From Cohnella kolymensis (GTDB lineage: Bacteria > Bacillota > Bacilli > Paenibacillales > Paenibacillaceae), in contig NZ_JXAL01000012.1 in NCBI RefSeq assembly GCF_000829465.1, forward strand, positions 22,168 through 86,167: a DNA stretch of 64,000 nucleotides, read 5' to 3'. The position numbers were made by a program, and so were the translations under genes. This document shows, piece after piece, positions 29,813-38,117 of this stretch. The notes below the pieces were generated by a model. The model ran no database searches. It had not been told where the DNA came from and saw only the letters and a list, made by a program, of their open reading frames with translations. The stretch's first letter is position 1, and each line of letters starts with the position of its first letter.

Positions 29813-30610
29813 ATGAATTGCCATGTCCAGTTGGGTTGTAATTACTCTCCCGAGTTAATTCGCTTATTGGAGACGGGCAGGTCCAGAGTGGATTGGATCA
29901 AACTCTCCTTGAGGGACACGGTTTGGACGGAGCATGCCATTTCGAGCCCATTTTGTCCGCAGCTTCTGCATACATTGCCTCATGCTAGCAAACGTGATTT
30001 TGAGGATATTGATTTTGACGAAATAAATAAACAGATCAAGGCATGCAAATCGCCTCATATCGCTTTACACTTGTTGGCTAAGAAAGAAGATTGGGATGCG
30101 GATGAAGTTACAGATGAAGAGATTATCGATAGAATGCTCCATGTGGTCCTGAGGTGGAAGAAAGAATTAGAAGCAGATTTATTAATCGAAAATGTTCCTT
30201 ATTATGGTTTCCGTGGCACGTTCCGCTGTGCTACAGATCCCGAAGTGATAACAAGAATCTGCAATGAGGCGGATATCGGTTTAATGCTAGACTTGGCGCA
30301 TTTAAGGGTAGCTGCCTGTCATAGAGGAGAAGAAGTTGATCAGTATTTAGAAGCTATGCCCCTGAATCGTGTTCGAGAAATCCATGTTTGCGGCCCGGGA
30401 ATGGATCCGGAACGCGGGTATTTTCGAGACAGACATCTAGAGATGCAGGAAACGGATTATAACCTGTTAGAGAAGAGTTTAGCACTCACAACTCCTGTAG
30501 TTGTGACTTTGGAATACGGGGGCACAGGGCCTATCTTTGAATGGCGCAGTGAAATAGACGTGCTGGAAAGACAGCTAAATAGACTAAACAATATAGTGGC
30601 AAACAATTGA
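29813..30610 (+). CDS. DUF692 (MNIO-type) TIM-barrel protein, stand-alone
   Basis: A 265-residue TIM-barrel protein of the DUF692 superfamily, which includes the multinuclear iron oxygenases MbnB, TglH and BufB that modify cysteines in peptides. Candidate metal ligands appear in order: HLL (ALHLLAKKED), Glu in LLIENVPYYGF, Asp/His in LMLDLAHLRVAA, His in REIHVCGPGMD, Asp/His in YFRDRHLEM and Glu in VTLEYGG. No precursor peptide or partner protein (MbnC/TglI type) is recognised beside it, and the flanking genes are GNAT and DinB proteins. The ATG at 29813 is preceded by AGAAAGG very closely; an upstream ATG at 29786 overlaps the GNAT end. Function is unknown. Confidence 0.7.
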   Translation: MNCHVQLGCNYSPELIRLLETGRSRVDWIKLSLRDTVWTEHAISSPFCPQLLHTLPHASKRDFEDIDFDEINKQIKACKSPHIALHLLAKKEDWDADEVTDEEIIDRMLHVVLRWKKELEADLLIENVPYYGFRGTFRCATDPEVITRICNEADIGLMLDLAHLRVAACHRGEEVDQYLEAMPLNRVREIHVCGPGMDPERGYFRDRHLEMQETDYNLLEKSLALTTPVVVTLEYGGTGPIFEWRSEIDVLERQLNRLNNIVANN

Positions 30611-30670
30611 ATGCTACATGATTCTAGAAAGAGGCTGTGAAGTAATTCGAAACGTAAGGAGGAACTTCCG

Positions 30671-31189
30671 TTGAAGCTATTTGATTTAGAACCTGATGCT
30701 GAGATGAGTCCTACCGTAGGGTTATTACATTCCATGGTTACTTATAATTATCAACGACTGAATCGCCTGGTTATCGGATTAACCCAAGATCAGATTGATT
30801 ATAAAGGTCCGAACAACGAACTGAATAGTATTGCCCAGTTGCTCAGACATCTAGCTGTGGTTGACCTTCATTGGGTTTATCGATTGCAATCCTCCGAAGT
30901 CCCGTCAGAACTAACAGGCAAATTTGGACCCATGTACGACGAGGAAGGTAAACTACCTTCTGTTAGGAACGTTCCTCTACATGTACTCCTTGAAGAATAT
31001 GAACAGATACAAGATATGTTCAGAGAAGTCTGTAAAAAACTATCAGACGCTGACTTGGATAAGGTTGTCCCTTTTGAGAACGGAAACTCTTCCACCATTC
31101 GATGGGGAATATGGCATATTGCTGATCACAGCCGGCATCATTATTCGAGTATTGTTCAGCTAAAAAAGAGTTTCGAGGGTGAACTTTAA
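30671..31189 (+). CDS. DinB-family protein
   Basis: A 172-residue DinB-superfamily four-helix bundle, a fold of metal-binding thiol transferases and related enzymes. The likely metal-binding histidines are in LLRHLAVVDLHW and IWHIADHSRHHYSS. The TTG start is preceded by AAGGAGG (30657-30663). It follows the DUF692 gene by 60 bases. The substrate is unknown; some relatives are bacillithiol-dependent, which would be a plausible guess in a Bacillota host. Confidence 0.8.
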   Translation: MKLFDLEPDAEMSPTVGLLHSMVTYNYQRLNRLVIGLTQDQIDYKGPNNELNSIAQLLRHLAVVDLHWVYRLQSSEVPSELTGKFGPMYDEEGKLPSVRNVPLHVLLEEYEQIQDMFREVCKKLSDADLDKVVPFENGNSSTIRWGIWHIADHSRHHYSSIVQLKKSFEGEL

Positions 31190-31198
31190 GTAAGTTAG

Positions 31199-31563
31199 GG
31201 AGCTCAGACAACAGGTCAATGCTACATAGCTTCTAACACCGATGGAATCATCGGCGTATTTGTATTACTAAGAACTCGTCCAGAGACTATTGAAATTGTT
31301 AACATTGCAGTGTGGAAGATTGCCAAGGCAGAGGAATCGGAAAGAAACTTGTCATGCATGCAATTCAAGAAGCCAAAGCACACAATATTAAAACCATTGA
31401 AATCGGCACAGGCAATTCAAGCGTGAATCAGCTTCTTTTGTATCAGAAATGCGGCTTTCGTATCATTGGTATCGACCGAGACTTTTTTTACAAGGCACCA
31501 GATGAGATCTATGAAAACGGAATTCAGTGCAAGGATATGATAAGGTTAAGTCTAGATCTATAG
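31199..31563 (+). pseudogene. GNAT acetyltransferase remnant, truncated and shifted
   Basis: The frame from 31199 encodes a GNAT middle part (CYIASNTDGIIGVFVLL, then ETIEIVNIAV). After a one-base loss near 31308-31312 the other frame continues VEDCQGRGIGKKLVMHAI, IEIGTGNSSVNQLLLYQKCGF and the normal C-terminus. The first 35-45 residues expected for this family are absent, because a TAG lies directly upstream and the DinB gene ends ten bases before. So besides the shift, which may be a sequencing error, the gene appears truly 5'-truncated. A short product from the ATG at 31312 would lack part of the fold. Confidence 0.65.
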
Positions 31564-31589
31564 AATTTGATTCCGGAGACCTGCTCGCG

Positions 31590-33029
31590 TTAACTCTGTT
31601 GTCGGCGTATAAAGTCACGGGTCCATTTCCACATGACGTTCAGAACAAGCAGAAATGCGACTGTTAGACCGGAAAATGTGACAACAAGCGCGATCCACTG
31701 AAAGAGGGAATATTCCCGTACCACAGTCCACGAAAAATCTCCCTTAAAATCTTCAATGACCTGGTTCATTCCGTAAATCCCGCTGATGACCGTATAGATG
31801 GTAAGAATGGTTAGCAAGTAGCTGGACTGCTTTGCCGCACGGTTCTCCTGATACTGGTACAAGTCATTGAGCGTCTGCTTAACGTCCTCAAACAGCTTGT
31901 CATTGCCATAGACGGAGCGGATCTGGGTGAATAGTTCACGGCCTTGGGTCTGAGAGACGATCTCGACAAAATAATATTTCGCGGAGAAAGAAGTAATGTC
32001 GCGGATCAGGTCATCCGTCTGTTCCTGCTTGCGTTCGAGCTGCACACGGGAGTAGGAAAGCGACAATTTCAGCAGAACGATACGGTGGAATAGATTGAGA
32101 AGTAATCCATAGTAATACTCGCCGTACATTTGATTGGCCAGAAGTCTGGCCGTTTCCGGCGTTTCCCGGGTGAGGCAGCTGAAGCAGCCTTCATCGGTCA
32201 GGTAATACGTATTCGGTGCCCATCGGTCATACCCGAAGCGTCGGCAATAGTCCTCCATATAAGGCGGATGGCTTGCCCCGACTCGCGCATTGCCCTGAAG
32301 ATCCAGACCGTCCATCCGGGCTGCGCGGTAACGGTGGGTCAGCGTAATTTCCTCGTCTTCGGAAAAGGCAAAGAAAGCCATGACAAACATTCGCTCGTCC
32401 ATGAAGAAAGGAAGTTTCTCAAAGTGAGTGCCTTCCATGGGCGTCCGGTCCAAAAAGGCCGGCAGATGAGGCGCGAGCACCTGGAAAACGAAATCCTCCA
32501 CTTCCTCGAACTTGGTCTCGTCTTGGAGCACATACGTATTGCGATCGAGCTTATTGATATCCTGAAGATGCCGCATTCGATCCGCAAACTCCAATGCTTG
32601 TCCGTATGTCGAATCCCCGCCGCAGTCCATCTCTACTCGCACCGTGAGAAAGCCTGTGTCGAAAGGGCATAGAAAGACGTCAATGGAGTGAACGGTAAAT
32701 TTGACCTGAATCTGCTTACTTTTTAACTCTGCCCTGATATTCATAGATTTCGACAACCTGCGAAAAGCTTCAGGATCATTGCTGTCGGGAAATAAGATAG
32801 GATTCGTAAAAGGCAGATAATAACGCTCTAAATCTCTATGTGAAGCTCGGTTATGCGGGCCGTAGAACGAATCTTCCAGCGCTAAATCTCCCAATTGAAA
32901 CGGGATGAAGTCATCCTGCAATAACACTTCGCGCAGCTCATTCAAGCAATGCTGTTCCAAGGAGAACGGAAAAATAAACTGAAATTTCGCTTCGCGTACG
33001 GTTGGATCTTGTCCGGCCGGCACGAACAT
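31590..33029 (-). CDS. CorA-like membrane protein
   Basis: A 479-residue protein with a large cytosolic N-terminal domain (about 1-400, mixed alpha/beta then long helices) and two C-terminal transmembrane helices (about 405-425 and 445-470). The loop after the first helix starts with YGMN, in SGIYGMNQVIEDF, matching the selectivity motif of CorA-type divalent-cation channels. The soluble domain is not an obvious CorA funnel, so the transported ion is uncertain. It begins one base after the TrkA-C gene ends on the same strand, giving a two-gene unit with a shared promoter above 33.75 kb. An ion-transport role is inferred. Confidence 0.6.
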   Translation of the reverse strand: MFVPAGQDPTVREAKFQFIFPFSLEQHCLNELREVLLQDDFIPFQLGDLALEDSFYGPHNRASHRDLERYYLPFTNPILFPDSNDPEAFRRLSKSMNIRAELKSKQIQVKFTVHSIDVFLCPFDTGFLTVRVEMDCGGDSTYGQALEFADRMRHLQDINKLDRNTYVLQDETKFEEVEDFVFQVLAPHLPAFLDRTPMEGTHFEKLPFFMDERMFVMAFFAFSEDEEITLTHRYRAARMDGLDLQGNARVGASHPPYMEDYCRRFGYDRWAPNTYYLTDEGCFSCLTRETPETARLLANQMYGEYYYGLLLNLFHRIVLLKLSLSYSRVQLERKQEQTDDLIRDITSFSAKYYFVEIVSQTQGRELFTQIRSVYGNDKLFEDVKQTLNDLYQYQENRAAKQSSYLLTILTIYTVISGIYGMNQVIEDFKGDFSWTVVREYSLFQWIALVVTFSGLTVAFLLVLNVMWKWTRDFIRRQQS

Positions 33030-33030
33030 A

Positions 33031-33750
33031 TCAACCGCCTCCCATCATGGAAAGACCTTTTTTCTCATCTTTCAGCAATAGAGTTTCTTTTTCTTTGATT
33101 TCCCTAGCGAAAAGCCGCTGAATTTCTAGCTGATCGCCATAGACGTACAGCAGATCGCCCGGCTCCAGCTTGGTCTGAAGCCGTTCTCTGCGCACGGTTT
33201 CCGTACCGCGCTTAATGAAGAGAAGATTGATATCTCCATCCTTGTCGCAGCTTTTCTCGAGTGTTTGTCCGATTAGCCCGGATTCCTTGCCGATCGGTAT
33301 GTCGATGAATGTATCCGTATCCGACAGCAGCATAACCTCCGCGATCGGTAATTCATGAACGTCGAACTTCTGCTCCAGATTTTGTTTGAATTTCGCGACA
33401 AGGAACGATTCTACGCTCGGGATCCGCAGACAATAGAGCAGCACAGCAAGGACGATCGGAATAATCGACAGATAGGAAATGCGGAAATCGGGAACGAGAA
33501 TGCTGCTGATCGAGGAGATGATGACGGCAAACGAAAAGATGCCGAACAGAATGAGAAATATGCCCAGCCGGCGCCGGAGAGGATGACCAAGAATCAGTTC
33601 CGATTCCTTGGTCGTAAATCCGGTGCTGGTGAGCATGGACACGACCTGAAAACGGGAGATATCGTAATCCAGACCGGTCGCACGCATGAGCACGGTCGCG
33701 ATCTCGATGACTAATATGACGATGACGAAATAAGTGACGATGAACCACAT
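33031..33750 (-). CDS. Membrane protein with C-terminal TrkA-C domain
   Basis: A 239-residue protein with about three N-terminal transmembrane helices (residues 2-22, 60-82, 88-108) and a cytosolic RCK-C (TrkA-C) domain (about 130-212, AEVMLLSDTDTFIDIPIG and LEPGDLLYVYG). TrkA-C domains bind small ligands such as c-di-AMP and gate potassium systems. The segment MLTSTGFTTKESEL resembles a potassium-channel filter-type TGFTT turn, but only a fragment of a pore is present. It is followed by the CorA-like gene with one base between. A joint role in ion homeostasis is plausible but unproven. Confidence 0.65.
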   Translation of the reverse strand: MWFIVTYFVIVILVIEIATVLMRATGLDYDISRFQVVSMLTSTGFTTKESELILGHPLRRRLGIFLILFGIFSFAVIISSISSILVPDFRISYLSIIPIVLAVLLYCLRIPSVESFLVAKFKQNLEQKFDVHELPIAEVMLLSDTDTFIDIPIGKESGLIGQTLEKSCDKDGDINLLFIKRGTETVRRERLQTKLEPGDLLYVYGDQLEIQRLFAREIKEKETLLLKDEKKGLSMMGGG

Positions 33751-33886
33751 TCTCCGCCATCTCCTTTCATAACCTGAAAATAGGTTTACTCATCTTTTAC
33801 CCGCTTTTCCGACAACTAAAAGCTTCGTACGTTCTTGGCGAGGTAAATACTTTTGTAAAATGTACATAAAAATAACAAAAACCCCG

Positions 33887-33916
33887 TTGACAGTTTTTGG
33901 GGGACGATGGTAAAGT
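33887..33916 (+). promoter_or_regulatory. Promoter of the bmrCD-type leader
   Basis: A perfect TTGACA -35 (33887-33892) and TAAAGT -10 (33911-33916) are separated by 18 bases. The transcript would carry a leader of about 325 bases before the first ABC gene. Confidence 0.7.
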
Positions 33917-33957
33917 GACTGATATAACTTTGATGAACGGAAAGGGGGGTTACGAAA

Positions 33958-34041
33958 ATGCGATACGGACCACATGATACTGCATTGCGGTTTATTGACG
34001 GAATGGACACTCGCTATGGACGTAACCCTCTCGCGCACTGA
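33958..34041 (+). CDS. 27-residue leader peptide for the ABC exporter operon
   Basis: A 27-codon frame starts at ATG 33958 behind a strong AAAGGGGGG site and stops at TGA 34039-34041. The peptide contains RYG twice (MRYGPHD and TRYGRNPLAH). It matches no domain and, from position, most likely acts as a translated sensor. Codons 22-24 contain CGTAACC, which can pair with GGTTACG in the terminator stem downstream (34075-34081), so ribosome position over this frame could decide termination. The analogue is the BmrB leader of B. subtilis bmrBCD. Translation of the peptide is inferred from its strong binding site. Confidence 0.7.
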   Translation: MRYGPHDTALRFIDGMDTRYGRNPLAH

Positions 34042-34042
34042 T

Positions 34043-34106
34043 CATTACGAAGAACTTTTCGTAATGAGGCGCATGGTTACGGTTGCGTAATCGTGCGCCT
34101 TTTATT
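34043..34106 (+). terminator. Attenuator: antiterminator hairpin plus intrinsic terminator
   Basis: Just after the leader stop, CATTACGAA/TTCGTAATG (34043-34066) forms a 9-bp hairpin. A compound terminator follows: AGGCGCA/TGCGCCT (34067-34100) enclosing TTACG/CGTAA, then TTTATTAT. GGTTACG at 34075-34081 in its stem is exactly complementary to CGTAACC at 34021-34027 inside the leader frame, giving a competing antiterminator. Thermodynamics were not computed. Confidence 0.7.
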
Positions 34107-34162
34107 ATCGCATACGGAAGCAGGCTGTGTAGTTAATCGGGCTGACTCCTTATGCGAACAGC

Positions 34163-34217
34163 GGATTGCTGGGGCAATCCGGTGAGGCGTATCGCTTACG
34201 GCGGTATGCCTTTTTTG
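34163..34217 (+). terminator. Second hairpin and terminator in the same leader
   Basis: GGATTGC/GCAATCC (34163-34180) forms a 7-bp hairpin. GGCGTATCG/CGGTATGCC (34186-34210, two G-T pairs) follows with six T residues. This is a second intrinsic terminator 32 bases before the ABC gene. Confidence 0.6.
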
Positions 34218-34248
34218 TTCCTCATGGGAAGGATGTGCAGAGAGAGAT

Positions 34249-36000
34249 ATGTTTATCGTGTTGAAGAAATTAAGCTGGTTTTTTGCGATGCATTGGAAAA
34301 GGTACACGGTTGCGATCGTGCTGCTAACGATCGTCGGAATCCTGGATGTGATCCCGCCCAAGCTCATCGGCGTTGCCATTGACGGGATCCACCAAGGGAC
34401 GCTGACCGGCGGCAAGCTGACAGAGCTGCTGGTCTACTGGGGCGCGCTGACTGTCGTTGGATACGGCCTGACTTACATCTGGCTGTACCAATTGTTCGGG
34501 GGTGCGTTCGTGCTGGAGAGGCTGCTTCGATCCCGATTGATGCGCCATCTTCTGAAAATGACGCCGACATTCTATGAACGCAACCGCACAGGAGATTTGA
34601 TGGCCAGGGCGACTAACGATTTGCGGGCTGTTTCGATGACGGCAGGATTTGGAATTTTGACACTCATCGATTCCACCCTGTTCATGCTCACCATCGTCAC
34701 AGTAATGGCGGTCTTCATCAACTGGAAGCTCACACTTGCTGCGATGCTGCCTCTGCCGATCATGGCTCTGCTTATGAAGCATTACGGTAAAAAGATTCAT
34801 GCACGGTTTATGAAATCCCAGGATTCTTTCGGTAACTTGAATGATCAAGTGCTGGAGTCAGTATCGGGGGTTCGCGTAATACGGGCCTTCGTGCAGGAAG
34901 AAGCGGACCGCGATCGCTTCAGTAAGATGACGGACGAAGTATTTGACAAAAACGTGGCGGTCGCAAAAATTGACGCCATGTTCGAGCCTACGATCAAAAT
35001 TTTGGTCGGAATCAGTTATTTGGTCGGGTTATGTTACGGTGCGGCGCTTGTGTTCACGAATGAGCTTACACTCGGGGATTTGGTCGCCTTTAACATGTAC
35101 CTCGGGATGCTCATCTGGCCGATGTTCGCAATCGGAGAATTGATCAACATTATGCAGCGGGGCAACGCTTCGCTCGACCGCATCAATGAGACGCTTGGCG
35201 TCAAGCCCGATGTGAAGGATGCACAGACACCAGTGCTGGTCGAAGTGCCGGAATCCATTGAGTTCGACTCGGTAACATTCCGTTATCCGTCCTCCACGAT
35301 CGATAACTTGGTTGAGGTATCGGTTACATTAAAGCGGGGGCAGACGCTCGGCATCGTCGGTCGTACCGGAAGCGGGAAAACAACGCTGCTCAAGCAGCTG
35401 CTGCGGGAATATCCGATGGGCGAAGGAAGCATTAAAGCCGGTGGTGTGCCGTTGACAGATCTGGAGCTGGATCGTTTACGCAGCTGGATCGGATATGTGC
35501 CGCAGCAGCCGATTTTATTCAGTAAAACGATTCGTCAAAACATCTGGTTCGGCAGTTCGGATGATAACATAGACGAACAGAGGTTGAATCGGGCTTTGGA
35601 GTTAGCGTCATTCCGCAAGGACGTAGCTTTCCTTCCGGATGGACTGGAAACGCTCGTAGGCGAGAAAGGCGTGGCTCTCTCCGGGGGTCAGAAGCAGCGT
35701 GTCAGCATCGCCCGAGCGGTCATCGCCGATCCGGAAATTCTGATGCTCGATGATGCGTTGTCGGCCGTAGACGCCAAGACGGAAACGGAAATTCTGGAGG
35801 GGATCCGCAGCGAACGCGCGGGAAAGACCACTCTCATTACAACGCATCGCCTTTCGGCAGTGCAGCATGCGGACTGGATCATCGTGCTCGATGAAGGACG
35901 CGTTGTTGAAGAAGGCACACACGAGGAGCTGATCCGGAATGCGGGCTGGTATAAGGAACAGTATGACCGGCAGCAATTGGCATCGGTTGTGGAAGCTTAA
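34249..36000 (+). CDS. bmrC: Heterodimeric multidrug ABC exporter, BmrC-like subunit
   Basis: An ABC half-exporter of 583 residues, matching B. subtilis BmrC (YheI) in size and position. Six transmembrane helices (about 15-300) precede the nucleotide-binding domain with Walker A GRTGSGKTT and signature LSGGQKQR. The Walker B end reads ILMLDDALSAVD, with Asp where the catalytic Glu should be. That degenerate site is typical of the BmrC side of such heterodimers; the partner next door has a normal Glu. The ATG at 34249 has only a weak purine tract upstream. Expression is expected to depend on readthrough of the attenuators in the leader. Confidence 0.88.
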   Translation: MFIVLKKLSWFFAMHWKRYTVAIVLLTIVGILDVIPPKLIGVAIDGIHQGTLTGGKLTELLVYWGALTVVGYGLTYIWLYQLFGGAFVLERLLRSRLMRHLLKMTPTFYERNRTGDLMARATNDLRAVSMTAGFGILTLIDSTLFMLTIVTVMAVFINWKLTLAAMLPLPIMALLMKHYGKKIHARFMKSQDSFGNLNDQVLESVSGVRVIRAFVQEEADRDRFSKMTDEVFDKNVAVAKIDAMFEPTIKILVGISYLVGLCYGAALVFTNELTLGDLVAFNMYLGMLIWPMFAIGELINIMQRGNASLDRINETLGVKPDVKDAQTPVLVEVPESIEFDSVTFRYPSSTIDNLVEVSVTLKRGQTLGIVGRTGSGKTTLLKQLLREYPMGEGSIKAGGVPLTDLELDRLRSWIGYVPQQPILFSKTIRQNIWFGSSDDNIDEQRLNRALELASFRKDVAFLPDGLETLVGEKGVALSGGQKQRVSIARAVIADPEILMLDDALSAVDAKTETEILEGIRSERAGKTTLITTHRLSAVQHADWIIVLDEGRVVEEGTHEELIRNAGWYKEQYDRQQLASVVEA

Positions 36001-36040
36001 TCGCAACAACAAGAACGGAAAGAAACGAAGGTGAATTTAC

Positions 36041-38065
36041 ATGGGTAATAACGGTAATAGATTATTTCAATACGCGTGGCAATTTAAGAGGCCGATTCTG
36101 CTTGCGCTCGTGCTGCTGGCACTGGCCGTCGGTGTGGAATTGGTCGGCCCTTTCCTTGGCAAGCGGATGATCGATACGAATATCTTGGGCATCTCCAAGC
36201 CTTGGTATGAGACCCAGCAAGAAGAGACCTATGCGGTGCCTTATGACGGCAGTCTGTACAAAAGATCCGATCATTGGTCGTCAGGTGAGGAGAAGGGGCG
36301 CGAGGTCCGCGTTCTCCAGTCAGGCCGCAGCTATTATTTCGTCAATGCGGCGGGTGTGCCTGATTCCGGCAAACAAACCTTTAGCAACGGTCAGTTGACG
36401 GTTACTTTGGAGGACGGCACCGCGAGAAAATTTCCGGCCGAACAGCTGAGTAATGGTGAGGTTTATGCCTTTTACAAACCCGAGTTCCGCAGTCTCATCA
36501 CGCTTGCAATCAGCTATGTCGGGCTGCTGCTGATCGGGGCCGTGCTGGCTTATGGGCAGAGATATCTGCTTCAGGTATCCGCGAACCGGATTATCCGGAA
36601 AATGCGCAATGACGTGTTCCGGCACATACAGAGGCTGCCGGTGCAATATTTTGACAATCTGCCTGCCGGCAAAGTGGTGTCCAGGGTTACGAACGATACG
36701 GAATCCATCCGTGAGCTGTACGTAACCGTTCTGGCGAATTTTTTCTCGGGAATCATTTATATAACGGCGATTGCCGGAGCGTTGTTCGTGCTGGATGCAA
36801 GGTTGGCTTGGTTCGCGGTGCCGCTTCTTCCGATTCTGTATGTCTGGATTATCGTTTACCGCAAATTCGCGGCTAACTACAACCATGTCATTCGTAACCG
36901 ACTGAGCGATATTAACGCCATCATTAACGAATCGATCCAGGGAATGCCGATTATCCAAGCTTTCCGCAAGGAAAAAGAAACGATGGCCGAGTTCGGCGAG
37001 TTAAATGATGAATATTTCAAATATCAGAACAAGCTGCTCAGCCTGAATTCAATCACCTCGCACAATCTGCTGAACGTGTTCCGGAACGTGATTTTTCTAA
37101 CGGTGATATGGATGTTCGCGGGGGGCTGGCTCGGCTCGGCGATCACAGTCGGCGTTCTGTACGCATTCATCGATTACATCAACCGAATGATGAATCCTAT
37201 GGTGGGTATGGTCAACCAGCTTGCGAATCTTGAAACAGCGCGTGTATCGGCTGAGCGCGTGTTTGGTCTTCTGGATGAGCCGGGGATTGAAGTATCGGAC
37301 AGCAGAATGCCGCGCTATAAAGGCGATGTCGTATTCGAATCCGTATCATTCGGCTACAAACCGGGCGAGGATGTCTTGAAGAATATAAGTTTCCATGCCA
37401 AGCAAGGACAGACGGTAGCCTTAGTGGGTCACACCGGTTCGGGCAAAAGCTCGATTCTGAACTTATTGTTCCGTTTCTACGATGTGGAGCGCGGTGTCAT
37501 TTCAGTGGATGGCATTGATGTGCGCGATATTCCGAAACAGCAGCTGCGGCAGCATATGGGCATTGTGCTGCAAGACCCGTTCCTGTTCACGGGTACGATC
37601 GCTTCTAACGTCAGCCTGGATGATCCGTCCATTTCCCGGGAAAAGGTGGAGAAGGCGCTGCGCGATGTCGGGGCTTATGACATGTTCTTGCAGCTTCCAG
37701 ATGGTCTGGACGAACCGGTTATTGAGAAGGGCAGCACCTTGTCTGCAGGACAGCGGCAGCTGATCTCGTTCGCTCGGGCTCTGGCATTCGATCCGGCCAT
37801 TCTGATTCTAGATGAAGCAACGGCCAGCATCGACACCGAGACGGAAGCGATTATCCAGCAGGCGCTGGATGTGCTGAAGCGGGGGCGCACGACTTTCGTG
37901 ATCGCTCACCGGCTTTCGACAATCCGTGCGGCGGATCAGATTCTCGTGCTCGACCGCGGGCAGATCGTAGAGCGAGGCAATCACGATGAGCTGATGGAAC
38001 AGCGCGGCAAATACTATGCGATGTATCAGCTGCAACAGGGCACAGCGATAGGAATCGGCGCATAG
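36041..38065 (+). CDS. bmrD: Heterodimeric multidrug ABC exporter, BmrD-like subunit
   Basis: The partner half-exporter, 674 residues, matching BmrD (YheH, about 673). Between the first and second transmembrane helices there is an insertion of about 105 residues (about 48-155, YETQQEETYAVPYDG to FPAEQLSNGEVY). It corresponds to the extracellular domain peculiar to BmrD. The nucleotide-binding domain has Walker A GHTGSGKSS, a non-canonical signature LSAGQRQ and Walker B ILILDEATASID with the catalytic Glu. It therefore supplies the working ATP site of the pair. The start has GAAACGAAGG upstream, 41 bases after bmrC. Confidence 0.88.
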   Translation: MGNNGNRLFQYAWQFKRPILLALVLLALAVGVELVGPFLGKRMIDTNILGISKPWYETQQEETYAVPYDGSLYKRSDHWSSGEEKGREVRVLQSGRSYYFVNAAGVPDSGKQTFSNGQLTVTLEDGTARKFPAEQLSNGEVYAFYKPEFRSLITLAISYVGLLLIGAVLAYGQRYLLQVSANRIIRKMRNDVFRHIQRLPVQYFDNLPAGKVVSRVTNDTESIRELYVTVLANFFSGIIYITAIAGALFVLDARLAWFAVPLLPILYVWIIVYRKFAANYNHVIRNRLSDINAIINESIQGMPIIQAFRKEKETMAEFGELNDEYFKYQNKLLSLNSITSHNLLNVFRNVIFLTVIWMFAGGWLGSAITVGVLYAFIDYINRMMNPMVGMVNQLANLETARVSAERVFGLLDEPGIEVSDSRMPRYKGDVVFESVSFGYKPGEDVLKNISFHAKQGQTVALVGHTGSGKSSILNLLFRFYDVERGVISVDGIDVRDIPKQQLRQHMGIVLQDPFLFTGTIASNVSLDDPSISREKVEKALRDVGAYDMFLQLPDGLDEPVIEKGSTLSAGQRQLISFARALAFDPAILILDEATASIDTETEAIIQQALDVLKRGRTTFVIAHRLSTIRAADQILVLDRGQIVERGNHDELMEQRGKYYAMYQLQQGTAIGIGA

Positions 38066-38070
38066 TACGG

Positions 38071-38117
38071 ATAAAGGGAGAACTGCGGTGTATCGCGGTT
38101 CTCCCTTTATTTTTGAG
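38071..38117 (+). terminator. Terminator of the bmrCD-type operon
   Basis: A 13-bp perfect stem ATAAAGGGAGAAC/GTTCTCCCTTTAT with an inner CGCG part is followed by TTTTTG. It overlaps the 3' end of the convergent gene and could serve both strands. Confidence 0.88.
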
